Source of the DNA: Planctomycetota bacterium
Lineage (GTDB): Bacteria; Planctomycetota; B15-G4; SIAN01
Length of the DNA: 64,000 nt
Direction: 5' to 3'
Assembly: GCA_028289345.1 (NCBI GenBank)
Contig: JANQQL010000025.1
Span: forward strand, 620,001-684,000
Shown: positions 1 to 9,552 of the stretch, one piece after another
Numbering within the stretch: the stretch's first letter is position 1
Layout of the letters: every line of letters starts with the position of its first letter
Notes under the pieces: model-generated
Seen by the model: only the letters and a program-made list of their open reading frames with translations
Database searches by the model: none
What the model was told of the DNA's origin: nothing
Program-made: the position numbers and the translations under genes

Positions 1-175
1 AGGCTTTGGTCACGGTTCCGAGAGCGACACCCAGCTGCCGGGCAAGCATGCGCTGAGAAGGAAGACGCTGGCCTGGCGCAAGAGCTCCGCAATCCATTCC
101 TTCGGCAAGCGCGTCACAGATCGCGAGGTAGGGCGGGCTGGGGCGATTCAAGAGATCCGGAGTCCAAAACGTCAT
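1..175 (-). CDS. MocR-type GntR-family transcriptional regulator, N-terminal fragment (truncated by window edge)
   Basis: Hand translation of the minus strand from ATG at 175: MTFWTPDLLNRPSPPYLAICDALAEGMDCGALAPGQRLPSQRMLARQLGVALGTVTKA..., a typical GntR/MocR winged-helix start; runs off the window. Confidence 0.85.
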   Translation of the reverse strand, partial: MTFWTPDLLNRPSPPYLAICDALAEGMDCGALAPGQRLPSQRMLARQLGVALGTVTKA

Positions 176-202
176 TAGTACACTTTATTCAAAAGTGTAC
201 TA
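176..202. promoter_or_regulatory. Perfect inverted repeat TAGTACACTTT-ATTCA-AAAGTGTACTA, putative MocR operator
   Basis: 11-bp perfect arms, 5-bp spacer, directly abutting the start codon of the minus-strand MocR gene. Confidence 0.75.
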
Positions 203-333
203 CTTCCTCGAACCTGATCCGCTCGAATCCGGAACCGAAGAGGCGGTGGGGAGGTGCGTCGCACCGGCCGTTCCGAGGGGCCTTTCCTCTGAGGACCGGT
301 CGATCCCTAGCCCTTGGATTCTGGGAGGATCGA

Positions 334-1443
334 ATGGTGGTTTTTCAGCTGCTTTTACTGCTTGCAGGAACTGGGGTGCAGAACACGATGGCTCGCCAGT
401 CAGTGATTTCGCCGAGCGGACCCCGTTTGGTTGGCTCCTTCCTCGAGACCTTTGAGCAAGCAGACCGAGAGGAAGTCTTCACCGAAGAGCCCGACGATGC
501 GCGCCGTTTCGTGGTGCAGTTCTGGTACCCCACCGACTCGGCAGAGAGTCCACCTCTCCCGTACATGGACCCCAAGACCGCCGAGTTTCAAGCCGGGAGC
601 TTCGACCTTCCCAAGGGTTTCGCCCAGGAGCTACGAAGTCACTCCTTCGGCGACTCTGCCCTATCCCAATCGAAGGAGGTGTTCCCTCTCATTCTTTGTT
701 CACCGGGGCTCGGAGAGCCGCAACACACCTATCAGGGGCTGTGTGAGGAGCTGGCGAGTCGCGGCTTTGTGGTCGCGGGAATCAATCACACCTACTCGAC
801 TCACGTGACCGTGTTCCCTGACGGGACGTTCCGGACCTGGGACGACTTTGCTTGGAACTGGGAAGATCCCGAGCGGTTTCCTCAGGCGATCCACGCCAAC
901 ATCTATGAGTGGTTGGCCGATGCACAGCATGTCTTGGACGTCCTCGGGGCGTTGGAATGGGAACAGGAAGACCACCCCTTTGCGGGGCGGCTCAATGTCG
1001 ATGAAGTGGGATACTTCGGGCATTCCTATGGCGGATCGACGGCACTTCTCGCGGGGCTTCATGACCCGCGTGTCGTCGCCGTCGTCGACATGGATGGGGA
1101 GCCGTTGGGGGAGCAAGGACGGCCCCACCAACTGGAAGTTCCCGCATTGCTACTCACCATTCCGGGAAGCAAGATGTTCGACGAGTTCCATCGAAGTGAG
1201 TGTGATCGATTGGTGGAGTTTCGTGGCGGCACCCATTTCACATTCTCCGACGCACCACGCCTCCAGGAGATGTTTCGGTCCCCGAAGAATGAAGAATCCT
1301 CGACCCACTTGGGGGGGCTTCGCGGCTTGGAGCTCACCCGGACTCTGGTTGGTCGATTCTTCCGGCGTCACCTCCTGGAACAGCCCGATCCGTCGTTTGA
1401 GTCGTGGATGGCCGCACAGCCCGAATTGGTCGTCGTCCCTTGA
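334..1443 (+). CDS. Alpha/beta hydrolase, platelet-activating factor acetylhydrolase-like
   Basis: FVVQFWYPTD..., LILCSPGLGEPQHTYQGLCEELASRGFVVAGINH, GHSYGGSTAL nucleophile elbow. Confidence 0.8.
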   Translation: MVVFQLLLLLAGTGVQNTMARQSVISPSGPRLVGSFLETFEQADREEVFTEEPDDARRFVVQFWYPTDSAESPPLPYMDPKTAEFQAGSFDLPKGFAQELRSHSFGDSALSQSKEVFPLILCSPGLGEPQHTYQGLCEELASRGFVVAGINHTYSTHVTVFPDGTFRTWDDFAWNWEDPERFPQAIHANIYEWLADAQHVLDVLGALEWEQEDHPFAGRLNVDEVGYFGHSYGGSTALLAGLHDPRVVAVVDMDGEPLGEQGRPHQLEVPALLLTIPGSKMFDEFHRSECDRLVEFRGGTHFTFSDAPRLQEMFRSPKNEESSTHLGGLRGLELTRTLVGRFFRRHLLEQPDPSFESWMAAQPELVVVP

Positions 1444-1538
1444 GGCGAGTCGGACCCAAGAGTCGCTCCGCCCCGCGGCGATGCCATCCTTCGGCTTTCG
1501 GTTACACCCTCTCGCCCTGAAAGGTCGATCCCCGCTGA

Positions 1539-2759
1539 ATGGGAGAGTCGGATAGGAAATGGAGCGCCGGGGTCCTGGTCGTGGCGTGGGCCGTGGCGGC
1601 GTTCGAGTGGTCGCGGATGAGTCCCGCCCATCTGTTGTGGGCGTGTGACGTTTCCTTGTTGCTGACGGCGATCGCCCTTTTTGTGGGCTCGTCTCGATTG
1701 CTCACCGCGCAAATGACTCTGCTGGTCGGAGTTCACACGTTCTGGTGGGTGGACTTCCTGAGTGTCCTAGTGGCCGACGTCGCCCCCTTCGGCTTCAATT
1801 CTTACATGTTCTTTCGAGATCTGTCCTTTGGGCAGAAAGCGTTGTCGCTGTTCAATCACCTGGCCGTCGTCCCGCTGGGGTTCGCCGGACTCCGACAGCT
1901 CGGCGTCCACCAAAGAGGTTGGCATTGGATGGCGCTTCAGTGCGCCGTGTTGGGTGGGCTTTCGCTCGGCTTCGCGGCGAGTGGTGAGATTGCGTTGAAC
2001 TGGGCGCTGGGGTCTCGGTGGGTGACCCCGCCCGAAAGCTACGGCGCATGGGTGGTGTACTTTGCGTTGTTGATTGCGATCTTGCCGTTTGCTCTTTACT
2101 GGCCGACGAATCGATTCCTGAGTTGGCTGCTGCTCCGTGATCGATGGACCATTTCCTTGCGACCGGTATCGGCGCTCCCAGTGCTGTTTGCGCTGACTTG
2201 GGCGTTCACTTGGATTGCGGATCACAAGTGTCGGCTTCCCGAGGAGCTTGGCTTGGATCGAGGTCTGCGTTCGGCGAGGCTCCGCCTTCCTGAGATGCCC
2301 CTGAAGACACCGGTCCATGAAGTCCGATCCCCCGAGCGAGGCGCGGCGTCCATTCCGGTCCAACCCTGGGTTCTCCCGCTGCCCACCTCTTGGTCCGCCA
2401 AGTTTCAAGAGTGGATCGTTTCGTGGCCGCAAGGCTCGGAGCGTACACGGGGGGAACTCTGCCCCGACGTGGGTCCACGAGTGGTGCTCCGAGGAGAGCG
2501 AGCATTTCCCGGGAGCCAGGTGTGGGGCTTCGTCGCGTTTGATCGCTACTACTTCACCACGGTGTGCGATTCGTTCACGGATCGACAAGAGTTCGAAGTT
2601 CCACTGCGCATCGGGGACTCAGAGCCAGACGGTCGAGTGAATCCGAAACTGGGGAACTCGTCGGAGACCTATGCAATCGGGGTTGTGGAAGTCCTCGAGG
2701 GGCGGGTCGTTTCTCGATCGCCCTACTATCTGGTGGAGCGACGAGCCAGCGTGCGCTGA
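1539..2759 (+). CDS. Multi-pass integral membrane protein of unknown function
   Basis: 406-aa ORF with several hydrophobic segments in its N-terminal half and a soluble C-terminal part. Confidence 0.65.
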   Translation: MGESDRKWSAGVLVVAWAVAAFEWSRMSPAHLLWACDVSLLLTAIALFVGSSRLLTAQMTLLVGVHTFWWVDFLSVLVADVAPFGFNSYMFFRDLSFGQKALSLFNHLAVVPLGFAGLRQLGVHQRGWHWMALQCAVLGGLSLGFAASGEIALNWALGSRWVTPPESYGAWVVYFALLIAILPFALYWPTNRFLSWLLLRDRWTISLRPVSALPVLFALTWAFTWIADHKCRLPEELGLDRGLRSARLRLPEMPLKTPVHEVRSPERGAASIPVQPWVLPLPTSWSAKFQEWIVSWPQGSERTRGELCPDVGPRVVLRGERAFPGSQVWGFVAFDRYYFTTVCDSFTDRQEFEVPLRIGDSEPDGRVNPKLGNSSETYAIGVVEVLEGRVVSRSPYYLVERRASVR

Positions 2760-2773
2760 GGAACGCGATCCCC

Positions 2774-3238
2774 TCACTCGGGGGCGGCCGGCTCTGCGGG
2801 GCTCTCGGAAGGAGTCTCTGCCGACTCGGCGGTGACCGTTTCGGCGGAATCGCCGACCGAAACCCGTTCCAGAACTCGAGCGGCCAAGCGTCCGTCGGCG
2901 ACGACCACTTCTGCCAGGGCGATCGGCTTGCCATTCACATGCAGTTCGATGGGCTCCCCAGCAAGGCGCTCCAAGTCCACGACCGTGCCAATCTTGACCG
3001 CCAGTAGCTGCTCCAGCGGCAGCTCACGCTGGCCAATGACCGCGGTGACCTGCACGCCGACATCCATCATCGCCCCGAGGCGTTGTTGAACGGTACTTCG
3101 GTCCTCCGTTCCGAGCTGAGGAAGCGAGATGGCTGCCGCCTCGACCTTGGGGTCGACCGGGCTTTCCGACGGGTTTTCTTCGGTCGCTTCGACGACCTCT
3201 TCGCCGGCAGTCTCGACGGTTTCGTCGCTGTCAGGCAT
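2774..3238 (-). CDS. fliN: Flagellar motor switch protein FliN (SpoA/FliMN C-terminal domain)
   Basis: MMDVGVQVTAVIGQRELPLEQLLAVKIGTVVDLERLAGEPIELHVNGKPIALAEVVVADGRLAARV; overlaps fliM by 8 nt. Confidence 0.9.
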   Translation of the reverse strand: MPDSDETVETAGEEVVEATEENPSESPVDPKVEAAAISLPQLGTEDRSTVQQRLGAMMDVGVQVTAVIGQRELPLEQLLAVKIGTVVDLERLAGEPIELHVNGKPIALAEVVVADGRLAARVLERVSVGDSAETVTAESAETPSESPAEPAAPE

Positions 3239-4214
3239 GGGTCGCTACCTTTCGCCCCCGCGCGGGACGTGGTCCCTTGGCGGCCTTGTTTTCTGCTTGC
3301 TTCGGGTTCTTTGGCCGAGGCTCTTCCTTCTTGGGCGCCTGAGGTTCCCGAGGACGATCGAACAGCTCCTTGACCTCCACTGCATAGAACCCGTCGTGAA
3401 CGCCGAGCCGGCCGCGAAACTTTCGCTTTCCCTGCACCTTGAGTTCCACCAACTGCCCAGGGACGGCGTCGAACACCAGAATGTCACCCGGCTCGAGGTC
3501 CGCGGCCTCCTCGACCGTGAGTCGACAGCGTGCGAGTTCTGCGACAAGAGAAGTGGTTGCCGACTTCATGTCCCCGCTCAGATTCGAAGGATCTGCGTCC
3601 AGCGCGTCGTCGATTCGTACGGTCTCTTCGACCAACCCTCGAGAAACTCCCAACAGCAGGATGTGCTCGGATCCGTCAATGGTGACGGTGATCTCCCAAC
3701 AAACAAGAACATTGTCCAGGTCGGTAAGGAATGTGCGCAGGGGTTCTTTGAGGGCGGTTCCGGCGGCGACACGCAAACCCAAGGGAGGTTTGCTCAACGC
3801 GTCCTGGAGGCCGTGGAACATCTCCAACAAGAACGCTTGGCCAAGGTCCATCTCGAGCTGGCTCGGGACTCGGCCGGGCGGTTCGCTTTCCCCGGAGCCC
3901 CCGAGGATTCGGTCGATCGCGCTATAGATCAGTGAGGAGGTGGCTCCGACCAGAACGCTCTTATCACTGGCGCGACTCTCGGGGCCCCCGCTGTACCACC
4001 ATGCCTTCCCCTCGGCGAACTGACTCAGGTCCCGCGGTCGTTTCAACTGAATGTCCGAGACCGCCACCTGGCTTCCTGTCCGAATGCTCTGCCGCAAGGA
4101 AAGCCGAACCCGTTCTGCCAACACTTCGCGCAACGCGTCGAGCCGCTCGACACTCCGTGGCGAGAGTGACGTCGGTGTGGCGAGATTGTATGGCTGGAAG
4201 TTCGGTTGGCTCAT
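3231..4214 (-). CDS. fliM: Flagellar motor switch protein FliM
   Basis: 327 aa; FliM-like core and C-terminal SpoA-like domain; between fliL and fliN. Confidence 0.88.
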   Translation of the reverse strand: MSQPNFQPYNLATPTSLSPRSVERLDALREVLAERVRLSLRQSIRTGSQVAVSDIQLKRPRDLSQFAEGKAWWYSGGPESRASDKSVLVGATSSLIYSAIDRILGGSGESEPPGRVPSQLEMDLGQAFLLEMFHGLQDALSKPPLGLRVAAGTALKEPLRTFLTDLDNVLVCWEITVTIDGSEHILLLGVSRGLVEETVRIDDALDADPSNLSGDMKSATTSLVAELARCRLTVEEAADLEPGDILVFDAVPGQLVELKVQGKRKFRGRLGVHDGFYAVEVKELFDRPREPQAPKKEEPRPKNPKQAENKAAKGPRPARGRKVATHA

Positions 4215-4783
4215 TGCACCAGCAAGTCGTGGAAGTACAGACCCGTGACTTTGCCTTTTCGCTCGTCGTTGAAAATCAAGCTGTCGAGGAGCTCCATCAG
4301 CTCCAACTTCAGGATCTCTTTCCCTTCGGTGGTCTTGAGTTCTCCGGACTGCTTGCCGGAAATGTGGGTGATCAGTGCGTCTCGAATGACAATGCCTAGT
4401 TCCCCGGCGATTCCGTCCACGACCTCAGAAGTGACCTCTGCGCGGATCTCTAGTTTGAGCTCGATCCGCAGGAAGCCCTCGCGTCCTTCATCGGCCAGAG
4501 TGATCTGAACGCGGGGCAAGTCGACGAGGGTGGCCGGCTCGTATCCTTCGAGGTCGGGGTCGGACCCTTCTTCGGCTTCTTCCTCGATTTCTTCCTCGGC
4601 TCCCTCGGTGGCTTCCATCGGAAACAGAACGAAGGTGAACAGGAACGAAAGACCGACAGCGCCCACCGCGCCAATCGCCGGAAGAAGGACTTTGGAACCG
4701 AGGAGCTTGCTCAAAGCTCCGTCGGCTTTGGGCTCTTGCTCTTCGGTGGCCTCTGGAGTTTCGTCGTCTTTGGGATCCGCCAT
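4211..4783 (-). CDS. fliL: Flagellar basal body-associated protein FliL
   Basis: Single N-terminal TM, acidic linker, then LRIELKLEIRAEV...IRDALITHISGKQSGELKTTEGKEILKLELMELLDSLI...GKVTGLYFHDLLVQ. Confidence 0.88.
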   Translation of the reverse strand: MADPKDDETPEATEEQEPKADGALSKLLGSKVLLPAIGAVGAVGLSFLFTFVLFPMEATEGAEEEIEEEAEEGSDPDLEGYEPATLVDLPRVQITLADEGREGFLRIELKLEIRAEVTSEVVDGIAGELGIVIRDALITHISGKQSGELKTTEGKEILKLELMELLDSLIFNDERKGKVTGLYFHDLLVQ

Positions 4784-4866
4784 CAGGAGTTCCGCCTAAC
4801 CGGGTGTCACACCCCGGAAGTCCACGAAAGCCCGCGGGAGGCGGTCGCTTCGCCGTGCCAGCTGGA

Positions 4867-5565
4867 TCATTCCGAGATCCTCCACACCAGCAAGACACGA
4901 CGATTCGCAATGGGATCACCCTGCGCCGTCCGAGCGACGCCGGAACCAATGGCCCGCATGCGATCGAGAGGAACACCCCCGCTTTCCAAGTATCGAATCA
5001 CCTCCAGAGCCCTCTGTAGGGAAAGATCCAAGCGAGAACGAAACGACACAGCCTCGGTCTCTCCGCAAAAACCCTGAACTTCCAACGATCCGGGACGACT
5101 CGCAAGGGTGGGTGCGAGCGAGTCCAAGTTGCGGCGATCCTGTAGAGTGAGGCGGGAAGACCCGGAGGAGAACTTGATTCCGAGCGGGACCGGAAACGGT
5201 TTGCCGTCGTCCAGTGCGCTGGCCTCCCCGTTCTTCAGTCGGTCGAACTCTTCATTCAGCATCTTTTCGGTGTGTTCAACCCAGTTCTCCTTTGCCAGCG
5301 GATCGATCTTTGGGGGTTTGTACTGAGCGAGCGGGCTGCCCTTGGGAATCAGAGTTCGGGAAGAAGGCATGATCCCCGGGAGCCCCAAGGCTTCCAGGCG
5401 TTCGAAATGGGAACCGATTCCCGAATCAACGAAACCGATCTCCTGTTGCGTCGCCAGGGCGACCATCAGAATGAAGAAGCACAGCATGTTGGTCATCATG
5501 TCTGAGAACGAGGTCATCCACGCGGGGATCTTGTTCTTCGATGGCTTGGGGGCCTCCTTCGCCAT
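4867..5565 (-). CDS. Second MotB/OmpA-family stator-like protein (MotB2)
   Basis: IPAWMTSFSDMMTNMLCFFILMVAL MotB-type TM with Asp; C-terminal OmpA-like domain (LDLSLQRALEVIRYLESGGVPLDRMRAIGSG...NRRV). Confidence 0.85.
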   Translation of the reverse strand: MAKEAPKPSKNKIPAWMTSFSDMMTNMLCFFILMVALATQQEIGFVDSGIGSHFERLEALGLPGIMPSSRTLIPKGSPLAQYKPPKIDPLAKENWVEHTEKMLNEEFDRLKNGEASALDDGKPFPVPLGIKFSSGSSRLTLQDRRNLDSLAPTLASRPGSLEVQGFCGETEAVSFRSRLDLSLQRALEVIRYLESGGVPLDRMRAIGSGVARTAQGDPIANRRVLLVWRISE

Positions 5566-5568
5566 CGG

Positions 5569-6294
5569 TCAGTCCTCGTTCGGCAGTATCAGGATGTCGA
5601 TCCGGCGGTTGGTGCGGATCGACTCCAGGTTGACGCTGTTGTCCAGGGGTCGGTCGTCTCCGTGAGCGCTGACGGAGATGCGGTGCTCGGGAATCCGACC
5701 CCTCTGTCGAAGGTATTCGGCGACTGCCACCGCCCGTTCTCGAGAAACCGAATAGGGATCCACTGGCCCGTCGATGTTGACGCCCTCTTCCCACGCGTGC
5801 CCCTGAATCACGATGGATTGGTTGTGGATTCTCAACAAGTCAGAGAGCTCTCGAAGGACCCCTTCGGTCTCTTCTGAAATCTCTGCGGAACCCGAGTGGA
5901 AGGTTGAGCGGGTGGTGACTCGCAGACGGAGTCCCTCGTTGGTCATCTCGAAATCGATAGAGTTGCCCACGCCGGGCTGGCGAACCATGGCCTTAGCCTG
6001 CTCCTGGACGCGATTCAGATCTTTTCGGGAAGAGCGCATGCCGTCTTTGGGAACACGATTCTGCAGAGAGGGCGGCGGCTTGTTCAGCGATTCCTTGGTG
6101 CTGGCTCGAGGGTCGGCGATGGCGCCGAAGCCACCGGCCATGGACCCAGCCATTTTGGAGAAGTTTTCTTCCTCCATGGAGCTGTAGGTCATAAGCAAGA
6201 TGAAGAACGTCACTAGCAGCGAAACCATGTCCGCGAAGGTCATGATCCATTCGGGGGTCTCCGGTTCGCTGGGTTCGACCTTCTTCTTGCTCAC
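5569..6294 (-). CDS. motB: Flagellar stator protein MotB
   Basis: PEWIMTFADMVSLLVTFFILLMTYSSME TM with Asp; OmpA-like C-terminus; 4-nt overlap with motA. Confidence 0.9.
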   Translation of the reverse strand: MSKKKVEPSEPETPEWIMTFADMVSLLVTFFILLMTYSSMEEENFSKMAGSMAGGFGAIADPRASTKESLNKPPPSLQNRVPKDGMRSSRKDLNRVQEQAKAMVRQPGVGNSIDFEMTNEGLRLRVTTRSTFHSGSAEISEETEGVLRELSDLLRIHNQSIVIQGHAWEEGVNIDGPVDPYSVSRERAVAVAEYLRQRGRIPEHRISVSAHGDDRPLDNSVNLESIRTNRRIDILILPNED

Positions 6295-7064
6295 GCCTTG
6301 GCCTCCGCCGGCGTTTCTCGCTGGGACGGAGACAAGAACGACTTGAGCCGCTCTTCCACGAGCTGGGGCTTGTCGCCGGCCTGAATCGCCAACACTCCCT
6401 CCAGTGTCATACTCTTGAGCAGCACTTCTTCTTGGCTGCGCTTTTCGAGCTTTGCTGAAAGAGGAATGAAGAACACATTGGCGAAGAACGAGCCGTACAT
6501 TGTGGTGAGAAGCGCGACCGCCATCCCGACGCCAATCGAGGATGGGTCACTCATGTTTCGGAGCATGGCCACCAGCCCGATCAGCGTCCCGATCATGCCG
6601 AACGCCGGAGCGGCGGAGCCCATGGTGTCGAGCATTTGCTTGCCCGTCGCATGGCGGGTCTGCAAGAAGTACACCTCGTTTTCGAGCACTTCTCGAATGG
6701 CTTGGGCGGGGAGGCCATCAATGACCATTCGCAGTCCTTTGGATTGAAAGTCGTCGGTGATCTCTTCGACCTTCTCTTCCAAAGCCAGCAAGCCTTCGCG
6801 CCGAGCGAGGTTGGCGAATGAAACCAGTCGCTCAATTTCCTCCGAGGCCGAAGGAAGAGGGTACATCACGGTCTTCTTGACGACTTTGAAGACCGAGATG
6901 ACCGTGGCCAAGGAGAAGCTGATCAGGGTGGAGGCAATGGTCCCTCCGCACACGATGGCGAGAGACGGGATGTCGATGAAGGCACTCAGCGGCGCGGCCA
7001 TCAAAATCGAACCGACCACGCTGAGCAGCGCGAGAACAATTCCGACGAGGGTCGCGATATCCAT
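6291..7064 (-). CDS. motA: Flagellar stator protein MotA
   Basis: Start MDIATLVGIVLALLSVVGSILM; MLDTMGSAAPAFGMIGTLIGLVAMLRNMSDPSSIGVGMAVALLTTMYGSFFANVFFIPLSAKLEKRS. Confidence 0.93.
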   Translation of the reverse strand: MDIATLVGIVLALLSVVGSILMAAPLSAFIDIPSLAIVCGGTIASTLISFSLATVISVFKVVKKTVMYPLPSASEEIERLVSFANLARREGLLALEEKVEEITDDFQSKGLRMVIDGLPAQAIREVLENEVYFLQTRHATGKQMLDTMGSAAPAFGMIGTLIGLVAMLRNMSDPSSIGVGMAVALLTTMYGSFFANVFFIPLSAKLEKRSQEEVLLKSMTLEGVLAIQAGDKPQLVEERLKSFLSPSQRETPAEAKA

Positions 7065-7107
7065 CAGGATCTCATTTCTTGCCGAATGACGAGGGGGAAG
7101 CGGGGGC

Positions 7108-7803
7108 TCACTTCTTGGCCTCTTCCTTCTTCCTCAGCATGATGTCGATGATTTCTTCCAGGTCTTCTTCGGGGAACCGTTTGAGCACGTCCGCGCTGAC
7201 AGACTCTTTCATCTTCATGAGCACTTGGACGGCCTTCTCGGTCGGCATGGCACTCAAAGCGCTACGGACCGTGTCCGGATCCTTCATCTGTTCGAAGTAC
7301 TTGGCGAGCTTGGCGATGCCCGCGGGATCCACTTCGGGCAGGGCGCTGCCCATGTCTTTTTCGCCAGGAGCTGCGGCGACACCCAGGTTCTCGGCCTGTC
7401 GGATCAGGTCGGATTGTCGCCGGCTGATCTCTTCTTCGAGGAGTTCCAGTCGGCGCTCCTTTTCATCCAAGGACGCCAGACGCTGGTCGTACTCGTCATG
7501 CTTCTCTTCCAGAGTGAGGAGCAGCGAGTTGAACTCTTCGTAGCCAATCGGCTTGGGAACCTCGAACAGGGCCCGGCCCTGCTCGACGCTTCCTTCTTCG
7601 CCTCCCGAATCTCCCGAGCCGCCGCCTCCCGATCCTCCGCTCCCCGGCCGTGATCCGGGCCTGCCGATGGACGCCATCTCGGCGGACTCGACCTCTTGCT
7701 GATTCAGGTTGAGTCGCTGTTTCCAGCGCAACAACATGGTGACCAATGCAAAGGTCGAGCCCCAGAACAAGAGTAGTCCGCCGATTCGAATGAGTTTTTT
7801 CAT
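7108..7803 (-). CDS. MotE/MgtE-N-like flagellar coiled-coil protein
   Basis: N-terminal TM, coiled coil, C-terminal AKYFEQMKDPDTVRSALSAMPTEKAVQVLMKMKESVSADVLKRF; between fliJ and motA. Start chosen at MKKLIRIGG for a 4-nt overlap with fliJ. Confidence 0.8.
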   Translation of the reverse strand: MKKLIRIGGLLLFWGSTFALVTMLLRWKQRLNLNQQEVESAEMASIGRPGSRPGSGGSGGGGSGDSGGEEGSVEQGRALFEVPKPIGYEEFNSLLLTLEEKHDEYDQRLASLDEKERRLELLEEEISRRQSDLIRQAENLGVAAAPGEKDMGSALPEVDPAGIAKLAKYFEQMKDPDTVRSALSAMPTEKAVQVLMKMKESVSADVLKRFPEEDLEEIIDIMLRKKEEAKK

Positions 7804-8246
7804 GGCTGGCCTCCTTGGGAGTCTCGCCATCGGATGAGCAAGGCAAGCTCGTCGATCTGGCGACGCTCCTTCCGGTCATTTTCTTGTTGGTCACGTGCCT
7901 GAAGGCGTTCGCAGTACCGGTCGGTGGCGCGGTCCTTCTGCATCGCGGCGGTGAGCGCCGCGCGGGCCTCCTGTTCCACCAATGCAAGGCGTCTCAAGCG
8001 AGTCTTACACCCTCGCAAGGCAAGGTTCAGTTGAGTCGCCAGCCGTTCCCACTCCGTCGCGCGCTGCCAACGTTGCTGGGCTCCGGCCAGTCGCTGCGAC
8101 TGTTCTTGGCGTTGTTGCTCGGCACGGAGCTCTTCTTGGACCTGCTCTTCTTCTTGCCGGCGGGCCAAGCACTGTTGCAGCTGTCCCCGACACTGACGCA
8201 CCTGATCTCTCAACAGCCGTTGGTAGCGATGAAGCCCCCGATTCAT
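7800..8246 (-). CDS. fliJ: FliJ-like flagellar export coiled-coil protein
   Basis: 148-aa Arg/Glu/Gln-rich coiled coil immediately downstream of fliI with 4-nt overlap; call leans on position. Confidence 0.7.
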   Translation of the reverse strand: MNRGLHRYQRLLRDQVRQCRGQLQQCLARRQEEEQVQEELRAEQQRQEQSQRLAGAQQRWQRATEWERLATQLNLALRGCKTRLRRLALVEQEARAALTAAMQKDRATDRYCERLQARDQQENDRKERRQIDELALLIRWRDSQGGQP

Positions 8247-9502
8247 GAGTGGACTCCGACTGTCAGCTCATGAAGAAGGGCCTGGCCTTCTTCGAAGCTC
8301 GCGGGATCGCTCATCCCCTGGCACAAGAGACTGCGAATTCTCGGAAGCAGCTCGAGGATGCGATCCAACGACGGATCCGAACCCTTCCGGTAGGCGCCGA
8401 CTTCGATCAAGTCGCGATTCTCTTCGTATCGCGCAAGCCAGGAGCGAATCTGCTGAGCCGCTTTCCAGTGCTCCGGGGTGACGAGGTGGGGCATCAGCCG
8501 GCTGAGGCTTTGGAGGGGATCGATGGGGGGATAGTGACCCCGCTCTGCCAAGCTCCTCGAGAGAACCAGGTGGCCGTCGAGAAGTCCTCGCAAGCAGTCG
8601 GCCGCAGGATCCGAGAGGTCGTCTCCTTCGACCAGGACGGTCAGGAGGGCGGTCACGGATCCGTGTTCCGAGGTGCCGAACCGTTCGACCAAACGCGGCA
8701 TCTCGGCATACAGGGACGGCGGGTAGCCGCGATTGGTAGGAGGTTCTCCTGCGGCCAACCCGGCCTCTCGAATGGCCATGGCGAATCGCGTGGCCGAGTC
8801 CATCACCAGCAGAACATTCGCGCCCTGGTCCCGAAAGTGCTCGGCGATCGTCGCCGCCACATGGGCGCCTTTCAGGCGCTGCATGGCCGGACGATCGGAG
8901 GTGGCGGCGACCACGATGGTTCGGCGTCGAGATTGATCGTCAAGGTGTTCGGTCAGGAACTGGCCGACTTCGCGACCGCGTTCGCCAATCAGCGCAAGAA
9001 CCGTGACGTCCGCTTTGGATTCGCGCAGGATCATCCCGAGCAAGGTGGACTTCCCGACGCCGCTGCCCGAGAAGATGCCGACGCGTTGGCCCTGGCCGAT
9101 TGTGTGGCATTGATCAATCGCCCGGACTCCTGTGACCAAAGGCTGTTGGATCGGGGTGCGAGTCAGAGCGGCGGGGGCTTCTGGAGTGAGGTCGCGGTGC
9201 CGCCGACAGCGCAGCGGTCCGGCGTCATCGATGGGGCGGCCGAGTCCATCTACGACTCGACCGAGGAGCTCCTCACCGACCGGGACAGTCCATGGCCTTC
9301 CCGTGCATTCGACCGGGAGGTTGGGCCCCAGCCCCTCCAAGCGGTCCAGAGGCAACAAGACGGTTCGTTCATCGTGGAAACCGACGATCTCCACCGGAAT
9401 GTTGCGACGCTGGGTGTGGACCAGGCAAAGGTCACCGATCTCGCCGGCCACTCCTTCTGCTTCGAGTCCAATGCCCAGGGACCGGCGAATGCGGCCGGTC
9501 AC
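8243..9502 (-). CDS. fliI: Flagellar export ATPase FliI
   Basis: Walker A GIFSGSGVGKSTLLGM; ALIGERGREVGQFLTEHL; VLLVMDSATRFAMAIREAGLAAGEPPTNRGYPPSLYAEMPRLVERFG. Listed start is a GTG; frame stays open upstream into the fliH 3' end, so the true start may be earlier. Confidence 0.93.
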   Translation of the reverse strand: MTGRIRRSLGIGLEAEGVAGEIGDLCLVHTQRRNIPVEIVGFHDERTVLLPLDRLEGLGPNLPVECTGRPWTVPVGEELLGRVVDGLGRPIDDAGPLRCRRHRDLTPEAPAALTRTPIQQPLVTGVRAIDQCHTIGQGQRVGIFSGSGVGKSTLLGMILRESKADVTVLALIGERGREVGQFLTEHLDDQSRRRTIVVAATSDRPAMQRLKGAHVAATIAEHFRDQGANVLLVMDSATRFAMAIREAGLAAGEPPTNRGYPPSLYAEMPRLVERFGTSEHGSVTALLTVLVEGDDLSDPAADCLRGLLDGHLVLSRSLAERGHYPPIDPLQSLSRLMPHLVTPEHWKAAQQIRSWLARYEENRDLIEVGAYRKGSDPSLDRILELLPRIRSLLCQGMSDPASFEEGQALLHELTVGVHS

Positions 9503-9552
9503 GATGGAGCGAGCTCGCCGGGGAAGTCGTTCACGAATGTCTTGCAGAGCCT

